Source of the DNA: Burkholderiales bacterium
GTDB lineage: Bacteria > Pseudomonadota > Gammaproteobacteria > Burkholderiales > JAEUOS01
Direction of reading: 5' to 3'
Assembly: GCA_947456845.1 (NCBI GenBank)
Contig: CANGUJ010000095.1
Span: forward strand, 1 to 10,768
Length of the DNA stretch: 10,768 nucleotides
The notes beneath the pieces are model-generated. The model was not told the origin of the DNA and did no database searches. It saw only the letters and a program-made list of their open reading frames with translations. A program made the translations under genes and the position numbers. Every line of letters begins with the position of its first letter. Positions within the stretch are counted from its first letter, which is position 1. Below are positions 1-6,478 of the stretch, one piece after another.

Positions 1-2893
1 CACGCCCGTCCTGAAGCCGCTTGATCGGCGGACGTTCTTGCGCAATTCCGGACTGGGCCTGGGTGCCGGCGCCGTAGCGCCGCACCTGGGTTTCGCCATG
101 ATCGGCGAGGCGCAGGCGCAGGACGCGAAGTCCGCCAAGAAAGTGGAGATCAAGCGCACCGTCTGCACCCATTGTTCCGTAGGCTGCGCGATTGACGCGG
201 TAGTCGAAAACGGCGTATGGACCCGTCAGGAGCCGGTGTTCGATTCGCCGATCAACCTCGGTGCGCACTGCGCGAAGGGCGCCGCGATCCGCGAACACGG
301 CATGACCGAGCATTCACACCGGCTCAAGCAGCCGATGAAGCTGGACGTCAAGTCCGGCAAGTACCGTCCGATCAGTTGGGAAACGGCGTTTTCCGAGATC
401 AGCGAAAAGCTCAAGACCATCAAGAAGGACCATACGGCGGACTCCGTGTTCTTCGTGGGCTCTTCCAAGCACAACAACGAGCAGGCCTACCTGCTGCGCA
501 AGTGGGTGTCCCTGTTCGGCACCAACAATACCGACCACCAGGCGCGCATATGCCACTCCACCACGGTGGCCGGCGTGGCCAACACCTGGGGTTACGGCGC
601 GATGACGAACTCGTACAACGACATGCAGAACACCAAGTGCATGTTGTTCATCGGGTCGAACGCCGCCGAGGCGCATCCCGTCTCGATGCTGCACGCCCTC
701 CATGCGCGCGAGACTGGCGCGAAGATGATCGTGGTCGACCCGCGCTTCACACGCACCGCCGCAAAGGCGGACGAGTACGTGCGTCTGCGCTCGGGTTCGG
801 ACATTCCGTTCCTCTTCGGCCTGCTGCACGTGATCTTCAAGAACGGCTGGGAGGACAAGAAGTACATCAACGATCGCGTCTACGGAATGGAGAAGGTACG
901 CGAGGAGGTGATGGCCAAGTGGGATCTCAAGACGGTCGAGGAAGCCACCGGCGTGACGCCCGAGCAGCTCGAGAAGGTCGCTGAAATGATGGCCAAGGCC
1001 AAGCCCGCCACCATTGTGTGGTGCATGGGCCAGACCCAGCACACCATCGGCAATGCGATGGTGCGCGCGTCCTGCATCCTTCAGCTTGCGCTGGGCAACA
1101 TCGGCATTTCAGGCGGCGGTGCCAACATCTTCCGCGGCCATGACAATGTGCAGGGCGCCACCGACGTCGGCCCCAACCCCGACTCGCTGCCCGGCTACTA
1201 CGGTCTGGCGACGGGCTCCTGGAAGCACTGGGCGCGTGTCTGGAACGTCGATTACGACTGGCTCAAGGGGCAGTTCGCGTCCCAGGCCATGATGGAAAAG
1301 TCGGGCACCACGGTTTCCCGCTGGGTTGACGCGGTACTCGAGGCTGACGACAAACTCGACCAGGAAAAGGCCGTCAAGGCCATGTTTTTCTGGGGGCATG
1401 CACCCAACTCGCAGACCCGCGGCCTGGACATGAAGAAGGCCATGGACAAGCTCGAAATGATGGTCGTCATCGACCCCTACCCGAGCGCATCCGCCGCCAT
1501 GATCGCGATGCCCTCCGAGGCGCGCAATCCCGGCCAGGCGGTGTACCTGCTGCCCGCTGCCACCCAGATGGAATGCGCCGGCTCGGCCACGGCGTCGAAC
1601 CGATCGATCCAGTGGCGCGAGAAGGTGATCGATCCGCTGTTCGAGTCCCTCACCGATCATGCCATCATGTACGAGTTCGCCAAACGGCTCGGCTTCGCCG
1701 ACCAACTGGTGGGCAGGAAGGACGGCAAGCAGAACATCGCCGTGGTCAAGACGGCCAACGGCAAGTACGAGGAACCGGTGGTCGAGGATGTGCTGCGCGA
1801 GATCAACCGCGGCTGCTTCACCATCGGCTACTCCGGCCAGTCGCCGGAGCGTCTCAAGCTGCACATGAAGAACATGCACACCTTCGACGTCAAGACCCTG
1901 CGCGCCAAGGGCGGGCCGTGCGACGGCGAATACTTCGGCCTGCCGTGGCCCTGCTACGGCACGCCCGAGATGAAGCATCCGGGCTCGCCCAACCTGTATG
2001 ACACGTCCAAGCATGTGATGGACGGTGGCGGCAACTTCCGCGCCAACTTCGGCGTCGAGCGCGAGGGGGTGTCGCTGCTGGCGGCGGACGGCTCGCACTC
2101 AAAGGGCGCGGACATTCCCACCGGGTACCCCGAACTCGACCACGTGCTCCTCAAGAAGCTCGGCTGGTGGGATGAACTCACTGACGCCGAGAAGAAGGAA
2201 GCCGAGGGCAAGAACTGGAAGACCGATCTGTCGGGCGGCCAGATTCGCGTGTTCATGAAGAACCACGGTTGCCATCCGTTTGGGAATGCCAAAGCGCGCG
2301 CTGTGGTCTGGAATTTCCCCGATGCCGTTCCCCAGCACCGCGAGGCGCTCTACTCGACGCGGCCGGACCTGGTGGCCAAGTATCCGACCCATGACGACGT
2401 CAAGACCTTCTGGCGCGTGCCGACCCTGTTCAAGTCGGTGCAGCAGAAGGCGATCGCCGACAAGTCGCACGAGAAGTTCCCGCTGGTGCTGACCTCCGGC
2501 CGCCTGGTCGAATACGAGGGCGGGGGCGAGGAAACGCGCTCCAACCCCTGGCTGGCCGAGCTGCAGCAGGAGAACTTCGTCGAGATCAACCCGAAGGCGG
2601 CCAACAACCGCAACATCCGCAACGGCGACATGGTGTGGGTGAAATCCCCGACCGGCGCGCAGATCAAGGTCAAGGCCATGGTGACCGAGCGCGTGGATGA
2701 ACACACCTGTTTCGTTCCGTTCCACTTCTCTGGGTGGTGGCAGGGCAAGGATATGAAGGCCTTCTATCCCGACGGCGCCGAGCCGATCGTGCGCGGCGAG
2801 GCGGTGAACACCGCGACCACCTACGGGTACGACCGGGTAACGATGATGCAGGAAACCAAGACGACGATCTGCAACGTCGAAAAAGCGGTCTGA
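1..2893 (+). CDS. fdhA: Formate dehydrogenase catalytic (alpha) subunit, 5' partial
   Basis: Catalytic subunit of a respiratory formate dehydrogenase, oxidising formate to CO2 at a Mo/W-bis-MGD centre. The reading frame is open from base 2, so the true start lies upstream of the window. The first visible codons give LDRRTFLR followed by a Gly/Ala-rich stretch ending near AQAQ, a twin-arginine signal. A TTG at 38 would cut off the RR motif and is not the start. A 4Fe-4S motif CxxCxxxC begins at 164, with its fourth Cys about 28 residues on (codon 269-271). The catalytic position reads R-I-C-H, with Cys encoded by TGC at 551-553 where E. coli FdnG has selenocysteine. NVQGATDVG (about 1147-1173) and the C-terminal GGGEETRSNPW region (about 2521-2551) are typical of the Fdh-N type of the molybdopterin oxidoreductase family. 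About 960 visible residues fit the family length. The stop is 17 bp before fdhB. The family call is very secure; the metal (Mo or W) is not determinable here. Confidence 0.96.
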   Translation, partial: TPVLKPLDRRTFLRNSGLGLGAGAVAPHLGFAMIGEAQAQDAKSAKKVEIKRTVCTHCSVGCAIDAVVENGVWTRQEPVFDSPINLGAHCAKGAAIREHGMTEHSHRLKQPMKLDVKSGKYRPISWETAFSEISEKLKTIKKDHTADSVFFVGSSKHNNEQAYLLRKWVSLFGTNNTDHQARICHSTTVAGVANTWGYGAMTNSYNDMQNTKCMLFIGSNAAEAHPVSMLHALHARETGAKMIVVDPRFTRTAAKADEYVRLRSGSDIPFLFGLLHVIFKNGWEDKKYINDRVYGMEKVREEVMAKWDLKTVEEATGVTPEQLEKVAEMMAKAKPATIVWCMGQTQHTIGNAMVRASCILQLALGNIGISGGGANIFRGHDNVQGATDVGPNPDSLPGYYGLATGSWKHWARVWNVDYDWLKGQFASQAMMEKSGTTVSRWVDAVLEADDKLDQEKAVKAMFFWGHAPNSQTRGLDMKKAMDKLEMMVVIDPYPSASAAMIAMPSEARNPGQAVYLLPAATQMECAGSATASNRSIQWREKVIDPLFESLTDHAIMYEFAKRLGFADQLVGRKDGKQNIAVVKTANGKYEEPVVEDVLREINRGCFTIGYSGQSPERLKLHMKNMHTFDVKTLRAKGGPCDGEYFGLPWPCYGTPEMKHPGSPNLYDTSKHVMDGGGNFRANFGVEREGVSLLAADGSHSKGADIPTGYPELDHVLLKKLGWWDELTDAEKKEAEGKNWKTDLSGGQIRVFMKNHGCHPFGNAKARAVVWNFPDAVPQHREALYSTRPDLVAKYPTHDDVKTFWRVPTLFKSVQQKAIADKSHEKFPLVLTSGRLVEYEGGGEETRSNPWLAELQQENFVEINPKAANNRNIRNGDMVWVKSPTGAQIKVKAMVTERVDEHTCFVPFHFSGWWQGKDMKAFYPDGAEPIVRGEAVNTATTYGYDRVTMMQETKTTICNVEKAV

Positions 2894-2910
2894 CGAGAGG
2901 AGACATCGAC

Positions 2911-3540
2911 ATGGCAAGAATGAAATTTTTGTGCGATGCCGAGCGCTGCATCGAATGCAACGGCTGCGTGACCGCATGCAAGCAGGAACATGAAGTCCCC
3001 TGGGGCGTCAACAGGCGCCGCGTGGTCACGATCAACGACGGCGTGCCGGGCGAGCGGTCCATCTCGGTGGCCTGCATGCATTGTTCGGACGCCCCGTGCA
3101 TGGCGGTGTGTCCGGTCGACTGCTTCTACAAGACCGACGAAGGCGTGGTCCTGCACGACAAGGACCTGTGCATCGGCTGCGGTTACTGCTTCTACGCCTG
3201 CCCCTTCGGCGCGCCGCAGTTTCCGCAGGCCGGCGCGTTCGGCCTGCGCGGCAAGATGGACAAGTGCACCTTCTGCGCCGGCGGCCCCGAGAAGGATCAT
3301 TCCGAGGACGAATGGAAGAAGTACGGGCGCAACCGCCTGGCCGAAGGCAAGCTGCCGGCCTGTGCCGAGATGTGCTCCACCAAGGCGCTGCTCGGCGGCG
3401 ACGGAGACGTAGTGGCGGACATCTATCGCAACCGGGTTCTCAAGCGCGGTCGCGGCGCAGAGGTCTGGGGCTGGAGTTCGGCCTACGGCGCGCCCAAGGG
3501 CGGCAGCCAGGCGCCCGCCGCGGCCCCGGCCAAGTCCTGA
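2911..3540 (+). CDS. fdhB: Formate dehydrogenase iron-sulfur (beta) subunit, FDH3B-like
   Basis: This 209-residue electron-transfer subunit carries electrons from FdhA to the cytochrome b subunit. All 16 ligands for four 4Fe-4S clusters are visible: Cys13/16/19/23, Cys55/58/63/67, Cys87/90/93/97 and Cys119/122/151/155. Cys8 and Cys71 are extra. The ATG at 2911 is chosen because AGAGGAGA (2896-2903) sits about 8 bp upstream and homology begins at MARMKFLCD; the frame is open further upstream but only inside fdhA. There is no Tat signal, as expected if it is exported by riding with FdhA. Compared with E. coli FdnH/FdoH (about 294 residues, with a C-terminal transmembrane helix) it is short and ends in a Gly/Ala/Pro-rich tail without a membrane segment. 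It therefore resembles the FDH3B/DmsB-like subunits. Membrane attachment must come from FdhC or another partner. Confidence 0.95.
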   Translation: MARMKFLCDAERCIECNGCVTACKQEHEVPWGVNRRRVVTINDGVPGERSISVACMHCSDAPCMAVCPVDCFYKTDEGVVLHDKDLCIGCGYCFYACPFGAPQFPQAGAFGLRGKMDKCTFCAGGPEKDHSEDEWKKYGRNRLAEGKLPACAEMCSTKALLGGDGDVVADIYRNRVLKRGRGAEVWGWSSAYGAPKGGSQAPAAAPAKS

Positions 3541-3552
3541 AGGGGGATCGGC

Positions 3553-3816
3553 ATGCATATGAAGCGCGCGGCCGGAATCGCCGCCATTGCCGCGACCGCC
3601 CTGCTCGCCGGTTGCGGCGAGCAGGGCCAGTCGATCGGGCAGGCCACGACCTACAAGCAGGGCAAGTACCAGGGCAAGCCGGACACCCGCCCCTATGAAA
3701 ACGCGCCCGGCGCCTTCTCCCAGGGCGCCCAATGGAATGCCGGGGACAAGGCCGGTTGGGAAAGCGCCATCAAGCGCCGTCAGCAGGGGCAAAACGAGTA
3801 TGTCAAGGCCGAATAG
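3553..3816 (+). CDS. Small lipoprotein of the fdh operon, function unknown
   Basis: An 87-residue predicted lipoprotein between fdhB and fdhC. The N-terminus is basic (MHMKR) with a hydrophobic stretch and lipobox LLAGC, the acylated Cys being residue 21. Gly at +2 rather than Asp would, by the E. coli Lol rule, favour the outer membrane. The mature part (about 67 residues) is polar and ends in a basic, Gln-rich segment with W69, RRQQGQNEY and VKAE. AGGGGG (3542-3547 region) precedes the ATG at 3553; an ATG at 3559 is an alternative with the same product less two residues. The gap to fdhB is 12 bp and to fdhC also 12 bp, so it is almost certainly co-transcribed and translated with the complex. 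I do not recognise a named family. A role as accessory subunit or assembly factor of the periplasmic dehydrogenase is inferred only from position. Confidence 0.85.
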   Translation: MHMKRAAGIAAIAATALLAGCGEQGQSIGQATTYKQGKYQGKPDTRPYENAPGAFSQGAQWNAGDKAGWESAIKRRQQGQNEYVKAE

Positions 3817-3828
3817 GGGCGCCGCGAG

Positions 3829-4923
3829 ATGAGCCATTCAAGAACCGCGCTGCGACGCCTGGCTGGCTGTCTCGTCGGGCTGTTGCTGTCCGCCGCCTGC
3901 GCCGGGGTGTCCGCGCAGAATCCCCCGCCTGGACAGCAGACCTTCGATTCGGTCCTGAATCCGAACGCGGCCGAGCAGGCGAAACGCCAGCAGCAGCAAC
4001 CGGGCAACAATGCGCCGGTGTGGCGTGAGGTTCGTTCGGAAAAAGAGCACTACACCACCGACCGTGGCGTCGAGGCGGGCGTCCTGATCCAGTCGGGCGG
4101 CGAAACCTGGCGACAGCGCCGCAACAACCAGTTGATTCCCGTCGGCGGGGCGCTGTTCCTGGCGGCGCTCGCGGCATGCGCGCTGTTTTTCTGGTGGCGC
4201 GGCCCGCTGCGGGTCAAGTCCCCGCCGACCGGGCGGAAGATGCTGCGCTTCAACACTTTTGAGCGCGCGGTCCACTGGACGGTGGCGATCACCTTTACCA
4301 TCCTCGCACTTACCGGGCTGATCATGCTGTTCGGCAAGGCGGTTCTGCTGCCGGTCATCGGCCACACGCTGTTTGCGTGGCTGACCAACCTGGGTAAAAA
4401 CGTGCACAACTTCGTCGGGCCGGTGTTTTCCGTCGGCGTGTTGTTGCTGTTCGTCACTTTCGTGCGCGACAACCTGCCTTCGGTGAAGGATGCCGTCTGG
4501 TTCGCCAAGGGCGGGGGACTGTTCTCCGATGTGCATGTGCCTTCGGGACGCTTCAACGGCGGCGAGAAGGTGTGGTTCTGGATAGGTGTGCTGGTGCTCG
4601 GCGTGACGGTCAGCGCCTCCGGCTTGTTCCTTAACTTCCCCAACTTCCTGCAGGGCCGCGAATCCATGCAATGGGCCAACATCATCCATGTGGTCGCGAC
4701 GGTGGTCATGATGTCGATGGCCGTGGGTCATATCTACATCGGTACTATCGGCTCCGAAGGGGCGCTCGACGGCATGAAGACAGGTTACGTCGACGAGGCG
4801 TGGGCCAGGGAACATCACGAGTACTGGTACGACGAAATCAAACAAAAGATGCCGAACAGGGATACCGGATCCACCGGACCGGTGCCGGCCGGGGCGCTGC
4901 ACGCGAAGGAGACCAACACATGA
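3829..4923 (+). CDS. fdhC: Formate dehydrogenase cytochrome b556 (gamma) subunit
   Basis: Membrane anchor of the complex (364 residues). It takes electrons from FdhB through two b hemes and reduces quinone. A signal peptide (residues 1 to about 29, cleavage after GVSA) precedes a polar, Gln-rich periplasmic segment (about 30-100, ending VLIQSGGETWRQRRN). Transmembrane helices are at about 102-124, 146-168, 191-212, 248-270 and 284-306. The last four match the E. coli FdnI core. Candidate heme ligands are His149 (ERAVHW), His193 (KNVHNF), His287 (NIIHVV) and His301 (VGHIYIG), equivalent in pattern to FdnI His18, His57, His155 and His169. The C-terminus DEAWAREHHEYWYDEIK is cytoplasmic by this topology. 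ATG at 3829 follows GCGAG 12 bp after the lipoprotein stop. The N-terminal extension and extra helix are absent from E. coli FdnI but occur in other gamma subunits. Its stop overlaps the next gene. Confidence 0.94.
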   Translation: MSHSRTALRRLAGCLVGLLLSAACAGVSAQNPPPGQQTFDSVLNPNAAEQAKRQQQQPGNNAPVWREVRSEKEHYTTDRGVEAGVLIQSGGETWRQRRNNQLIPVGGALFLAALAACALFFWWRGPLRVKSPPTGRKMLRFNTFERAVHWTVAITFTILALTGLIMLFGKAVLLPVIGHTLFAWLTNLGKNVHNFVGPVFSVGVLLLFVTFVRDNLPSVKDAVWFAKGGGLFSDVHVPSGRFNGGEKVWFWIGVLVLGVTVSASGLFLNFPNFLQGRESMQWANIIHVVATVVMMSMAVGHIYIGTIGSEGALDGMKTGYVDEAWAREHHEYWYDEIKQKMPNRDTGSTGPVPAGALHAKETNT

Positions 4924-5234
4924 AAAACCTCGTGTTAGCTACCGTGCTGGCCGCTGCAAGCGGCTTGGCCATGGCCAAGTTGCCCCCGCCGCCGCCAGTG
5001 GATCCTGCCAAGGCGGAGGAGGCCAAGCAGAAGGAAGCCGAAGCCAAGGAAAAAGCTGCTGCGTTGCAGGCCAAGTATGAAGACAAGGCCGCGGCGGCTT
5101 ATGCGGCCAAGGCCAAGGCGGAAGGCAAGGAGTTCAAGCCGCAACTCGGGCCGGGCGTGCCCGGTGCGCCATCGCCTGTCGCCCCCGTTGCGGCGGCAGC
5201 GAAGTCAGTAGCGCCGGCGCCTGCTAGGAAGTAG
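4920..5234 (+). CDS. Small secreted Ala/Lys/Glu-rich protein at end of fdh operon
   Basis: A 104-residue protein whose ATG overlaps the fdhC TGA as ATGA (4920-4923), indicating translational coupling. Residues 1-19 form a Sec-type signal peptide ending AMA before KLPPPPPVDP. The mature chain has a proline run (P22-P26), then a highly charged Ala/Lys/Glu segment (about 29-70) that probably forms an alpha-helix or coiled coil. The tail (75-104) is low-complexity Pro/Ala/Val. There are no cysteines, metal-binding or catalytic motifs. Its overlap with fdhC and the terminator directly after it make it a genuine part of the fdh operon. Its function is unknown; a periplasmic structural or assembly role is inference. 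The Lys/Ala bias may make homology searches unreliable. Confidence 0.82.
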   Translation: MKNLVLATVLAAASGLAMAKLPPPPPVDPAKAEEAKQKEAEAKEKAAALQAKYEDKAAAAYAAKAKAEGKEFKPQLGPGVPGAPSPVAPVAAAAKSVAPAPARK

Positions 5235-5251
5235 GCGCGCCAGTGCCCGCT

Positions 5252-5281
5252 AAAAAGCCGGCCCGCAAAGGTCGGCTTTTT
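5252..5281 (+). terminator. Intrinsic terminator of the fdh operon
   Basis: A 12-bp stem, left arm AAAAAGCCGGCC (5252-5263) and right arm GGTCGGCTTTTT (5270-5281), with one G-T wobble and a 6-base loop (CGCAAA). The right arm ends in a run of T. The stem lies 18 bp past the stop of the last fdh-operon gene. The A-run on the left arm means it could also act on the opposite strand, but no gene there needs it. Confidence 0.9.
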
Positions 5282-5288
5282 CATTTGG

Positions 5289-5322
5289 GGCACGCATGTG
5301 CCGACGCGGCCCGTGTGCGGGC
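5289..5322. repeat. Two short inverted repeats upstream of the DUF3460 gene
   Basis: GGCAC-GCAT-GTGCC (5289-5302) and GCCCG-TGTG-CGGGC (5309-5322) are two perfect 5-bp-arm, 4-bp-centre palindromes placed side by side between the fdh terminator and the -10 element. They could be an operator pair or chance in GC-rich DNA. No known binding site is recognised. Confidence 0.3.
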
Positions 5323-5374
5323 GGTCGCTGCGAAACTTTGCGCGGTTTGGTCCGGCCTCGATCCGAAACTGCGC

Positions 5375-5380
5375 TACAAT
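5375..5380 (+). promoter_or_regulatory. Candidate -10 element for the DUF3460-scpA operon
   Basis: TACAAT matches the sigma-70 -10 consensus at five of six positions, 39 bp before the DUF3460 ATG and downstream of the fdh terminator, where a promoter is expected. No good -35 is found at 16-18 bp spacing; TTGGTC (5347-5352) is 22 bp away. If real, the promoter is weak or needs an activator. Confidence 0.55.
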
Positions 5381-5419
5381 ACCCCATAGCTTGTAGTAGG
5401 CCGTGGGGGTATACACAAC

Positions 5420-5602
5420 ATGTATGAATCCGACATCACGAAATTCATTCGCGAGCTGCACGCGAAGCGCCCCACGCTCGGGGCGGAGCAGGCCAAGGGC
5501 AGGGCTCTGCTGTGGGACAAGACACTCGATCGCGATGCGCTTACTGAGCAGCAGCGCGCGCGTGTGGCGCAGCAACCGTACGTCTACCAAACCAAGGTTT
5601 GA
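5420..5602 (+). CDS. DUF3460 family protein
   Basis: A 60-residue protein beginning MYESDITKFIRELH and ending YVYQTKV, the hallmark ends of the DUF3460 family, which I know only from betaproteobacteria. The centre contains GRALLWDK. It is small, soluble and helical, with no signal peptide, transmembrane segment or cysteine. ATG at 5420 follows GGGGG (5405-5409) by about 10 bp, and the N-terminal MYESDI agrees with the family start. The stop is 2 bp before the scpA start. The function of the family is unknown; linkage to scpA suggests co-expression with chromosome segregation genes but does not prove a shared role. Confidence 0.88.
   Translation: MYESDITKFIRELHAKRPTLGAEQAKGRALLWDKTLDRDALTEQQRARVAQQPYVYQTKV
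5594..5597 (+). promoter_or_regulatory. Ribosome binding site that fixes the scpA start
   Basis: AAGG lies 7 bp before GTG at 5605 but only 1 bp before an in-frame TTG at 5599. This spacing supports GTG 5605 as the scpA start and places the site inside the last codons of the DUF3460 gene. Confidence 0.55.
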
Positions 5603-5604
5603 CC

Positions 5605-6471
5605 GTGAGCGAAGGGTTGGCGGCCGAAGCGGTCGCGGAACACGCAGCCACGCCGGCCGGGAGCGAAGCGGCTGAGGCATCCGGCAGCCTTGCGCCGCCC
5701 AAGGCACGCTTGTATGGCGAGCCGTTGCTGGAACTGCCCCGCGATCTTTACATACCGCCGGATGCGCTCGAGATATTTCTCGATACCTTCGAGGGGCCGC
5801 TGGATTTGCTGCTCTACCTGATCCGGCGCCAAAATTTCAACATCCTCGACATCCCGATGGCGCGTGTCACGGCCCAGTACCTTGAATATGTGGAGCAGAT
5901 CCGCGGCAGCAACCTGGAACTTGCCGCAGAGTATCTGCTGATGGCCGCGCTGCTCATCGAGATCAAATCGCGCATGCTCCTGCCGGTCAAGAAGTCCGAG
6001 GAAACGGGCGAAACCGAGGATCCGCGCGCCGAATTGGTCCGCCGTCTCCTGGAATACGAACGCATCAAGCGGGCCGCCCAGCAACTGGACGCCATGCCGC
6101 AGTTGGGGCGCGAATTCTGGCCCGTCCAGGTCGCCCTTGAGTCGACCTTCTCAGCCGCGCTGCCATCGGTCGATGCTGCGGATCTGCGCCTGGCATGGCT
6201 GGCGGTCGTGCAGCGCGCCAAGCTCACGCGGCATCACAGGATCGGGCGGGCGGAGTTGTCCGTGCGCGAGCACATGAGCCTGATCCTGCGCCGCCTGGGC
6301 AGCGCGAAATTCATGGAGTTCGCCGAATTGTTCTCCGAGGCGCCGTCCGTTCAGGTGGCCGTCGTGCATTTCCTGGCGCTGCTTGAACTGGTGCGCGAAG
6401 GGCTGGTCGACCTCACCCAGGCGGAGGCCTACGCGCCCATCTACGTGCGCATCGCCTTCACGCCGAGCTAA
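5605..6471 (+). CDS. scpA: Segregation and condensation protein A (kleisin)
   Basis: ScpA is the kleisin subunit of SMC-ScpAB, bridging the two SMC heads and binding ScpB; the complex compacts and separates sister chromosomes. Residues 62-74 read FEGPLDLLLYLIR, the ScpA signature, followed by NILDIPMARVTAQYLEYV. The helical N-terminal domain extends through LEYERIKRAAQQL. The C-terminal part (about 215-288, SVREHMSLILRRLG to VYVR-like end) matches the winged-helix domain that contacts SMC. Residues 1 to about 35 are a low-complexity Ala/Glu-rich extension before LYGEPLLELP, common in betaproteobacterial ScpA. The GTG start at 5605 gives 288 residues; TTG 5599 would add two. It is downstream of and probably translationally coupled to the DUF3460 gene. 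No scpB or smc is in the window. It ends 7 bp from the convergent ABM-like gene without a visible terminator. Confidence 0.95.
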   Translation: MSEGLAAEAVAEHAATPAGSEAAEASGSLAPPKARLYGEPLLELPRDLYIPPDALEIFLDTFEGPLDLLLYLIRRQNFNILDIPMARVTAQYLEYVEQIRGSNLELAAEYLLMAALLIEIKSRMLLPVKKSEETGETEDPRAELVRRLLEYERIKRAAQQLDAMPQLGREFWPVQVALESTFSAALPSVDAADLRLAWLAVVQRAKLTRHHRIGRAELSVREHMSLILRRLGSAKFMEFAELFSEAPSVQVAVVHFLALLELVREGLVDLTQAEAYAPIYVRIAFTPS

Positions 6472-6478
6472 GCCGCAC

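Noticed and set aside
38..40. TTG at 38 as the fdhA start
   Set aside because: It would remove the RR of a well-formed twin-arginine motif encoded just upstream in the same open frame; the gene runs off the window.
1109..2098. Long open frame on the minus strand inside fdhA (and similar ones at 2099-2977, 2821-3837 and 3838-4902)
   Set aside because: These are antisense frames kept open by high GC at third codon positions; they have His/Arg/Gly-rich composition, no family motifs, and lie opposite well-identified fdh genes.
3829..3915. FdhC N-terminus as a lipoprotein signal (LSAAC)
   Set aside because: The residue at -3 is Ser, not Leu/Val/Ile, and VSAQ downstream is a normal signal peptidase I site.
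5403..5675. GTG-initiated 90-codon frame overlapping DUF3460
   Set aside because: Arg/Ser-rich, different frame, and DUF3460 has matching family ends MYESDI and PYVYQ.
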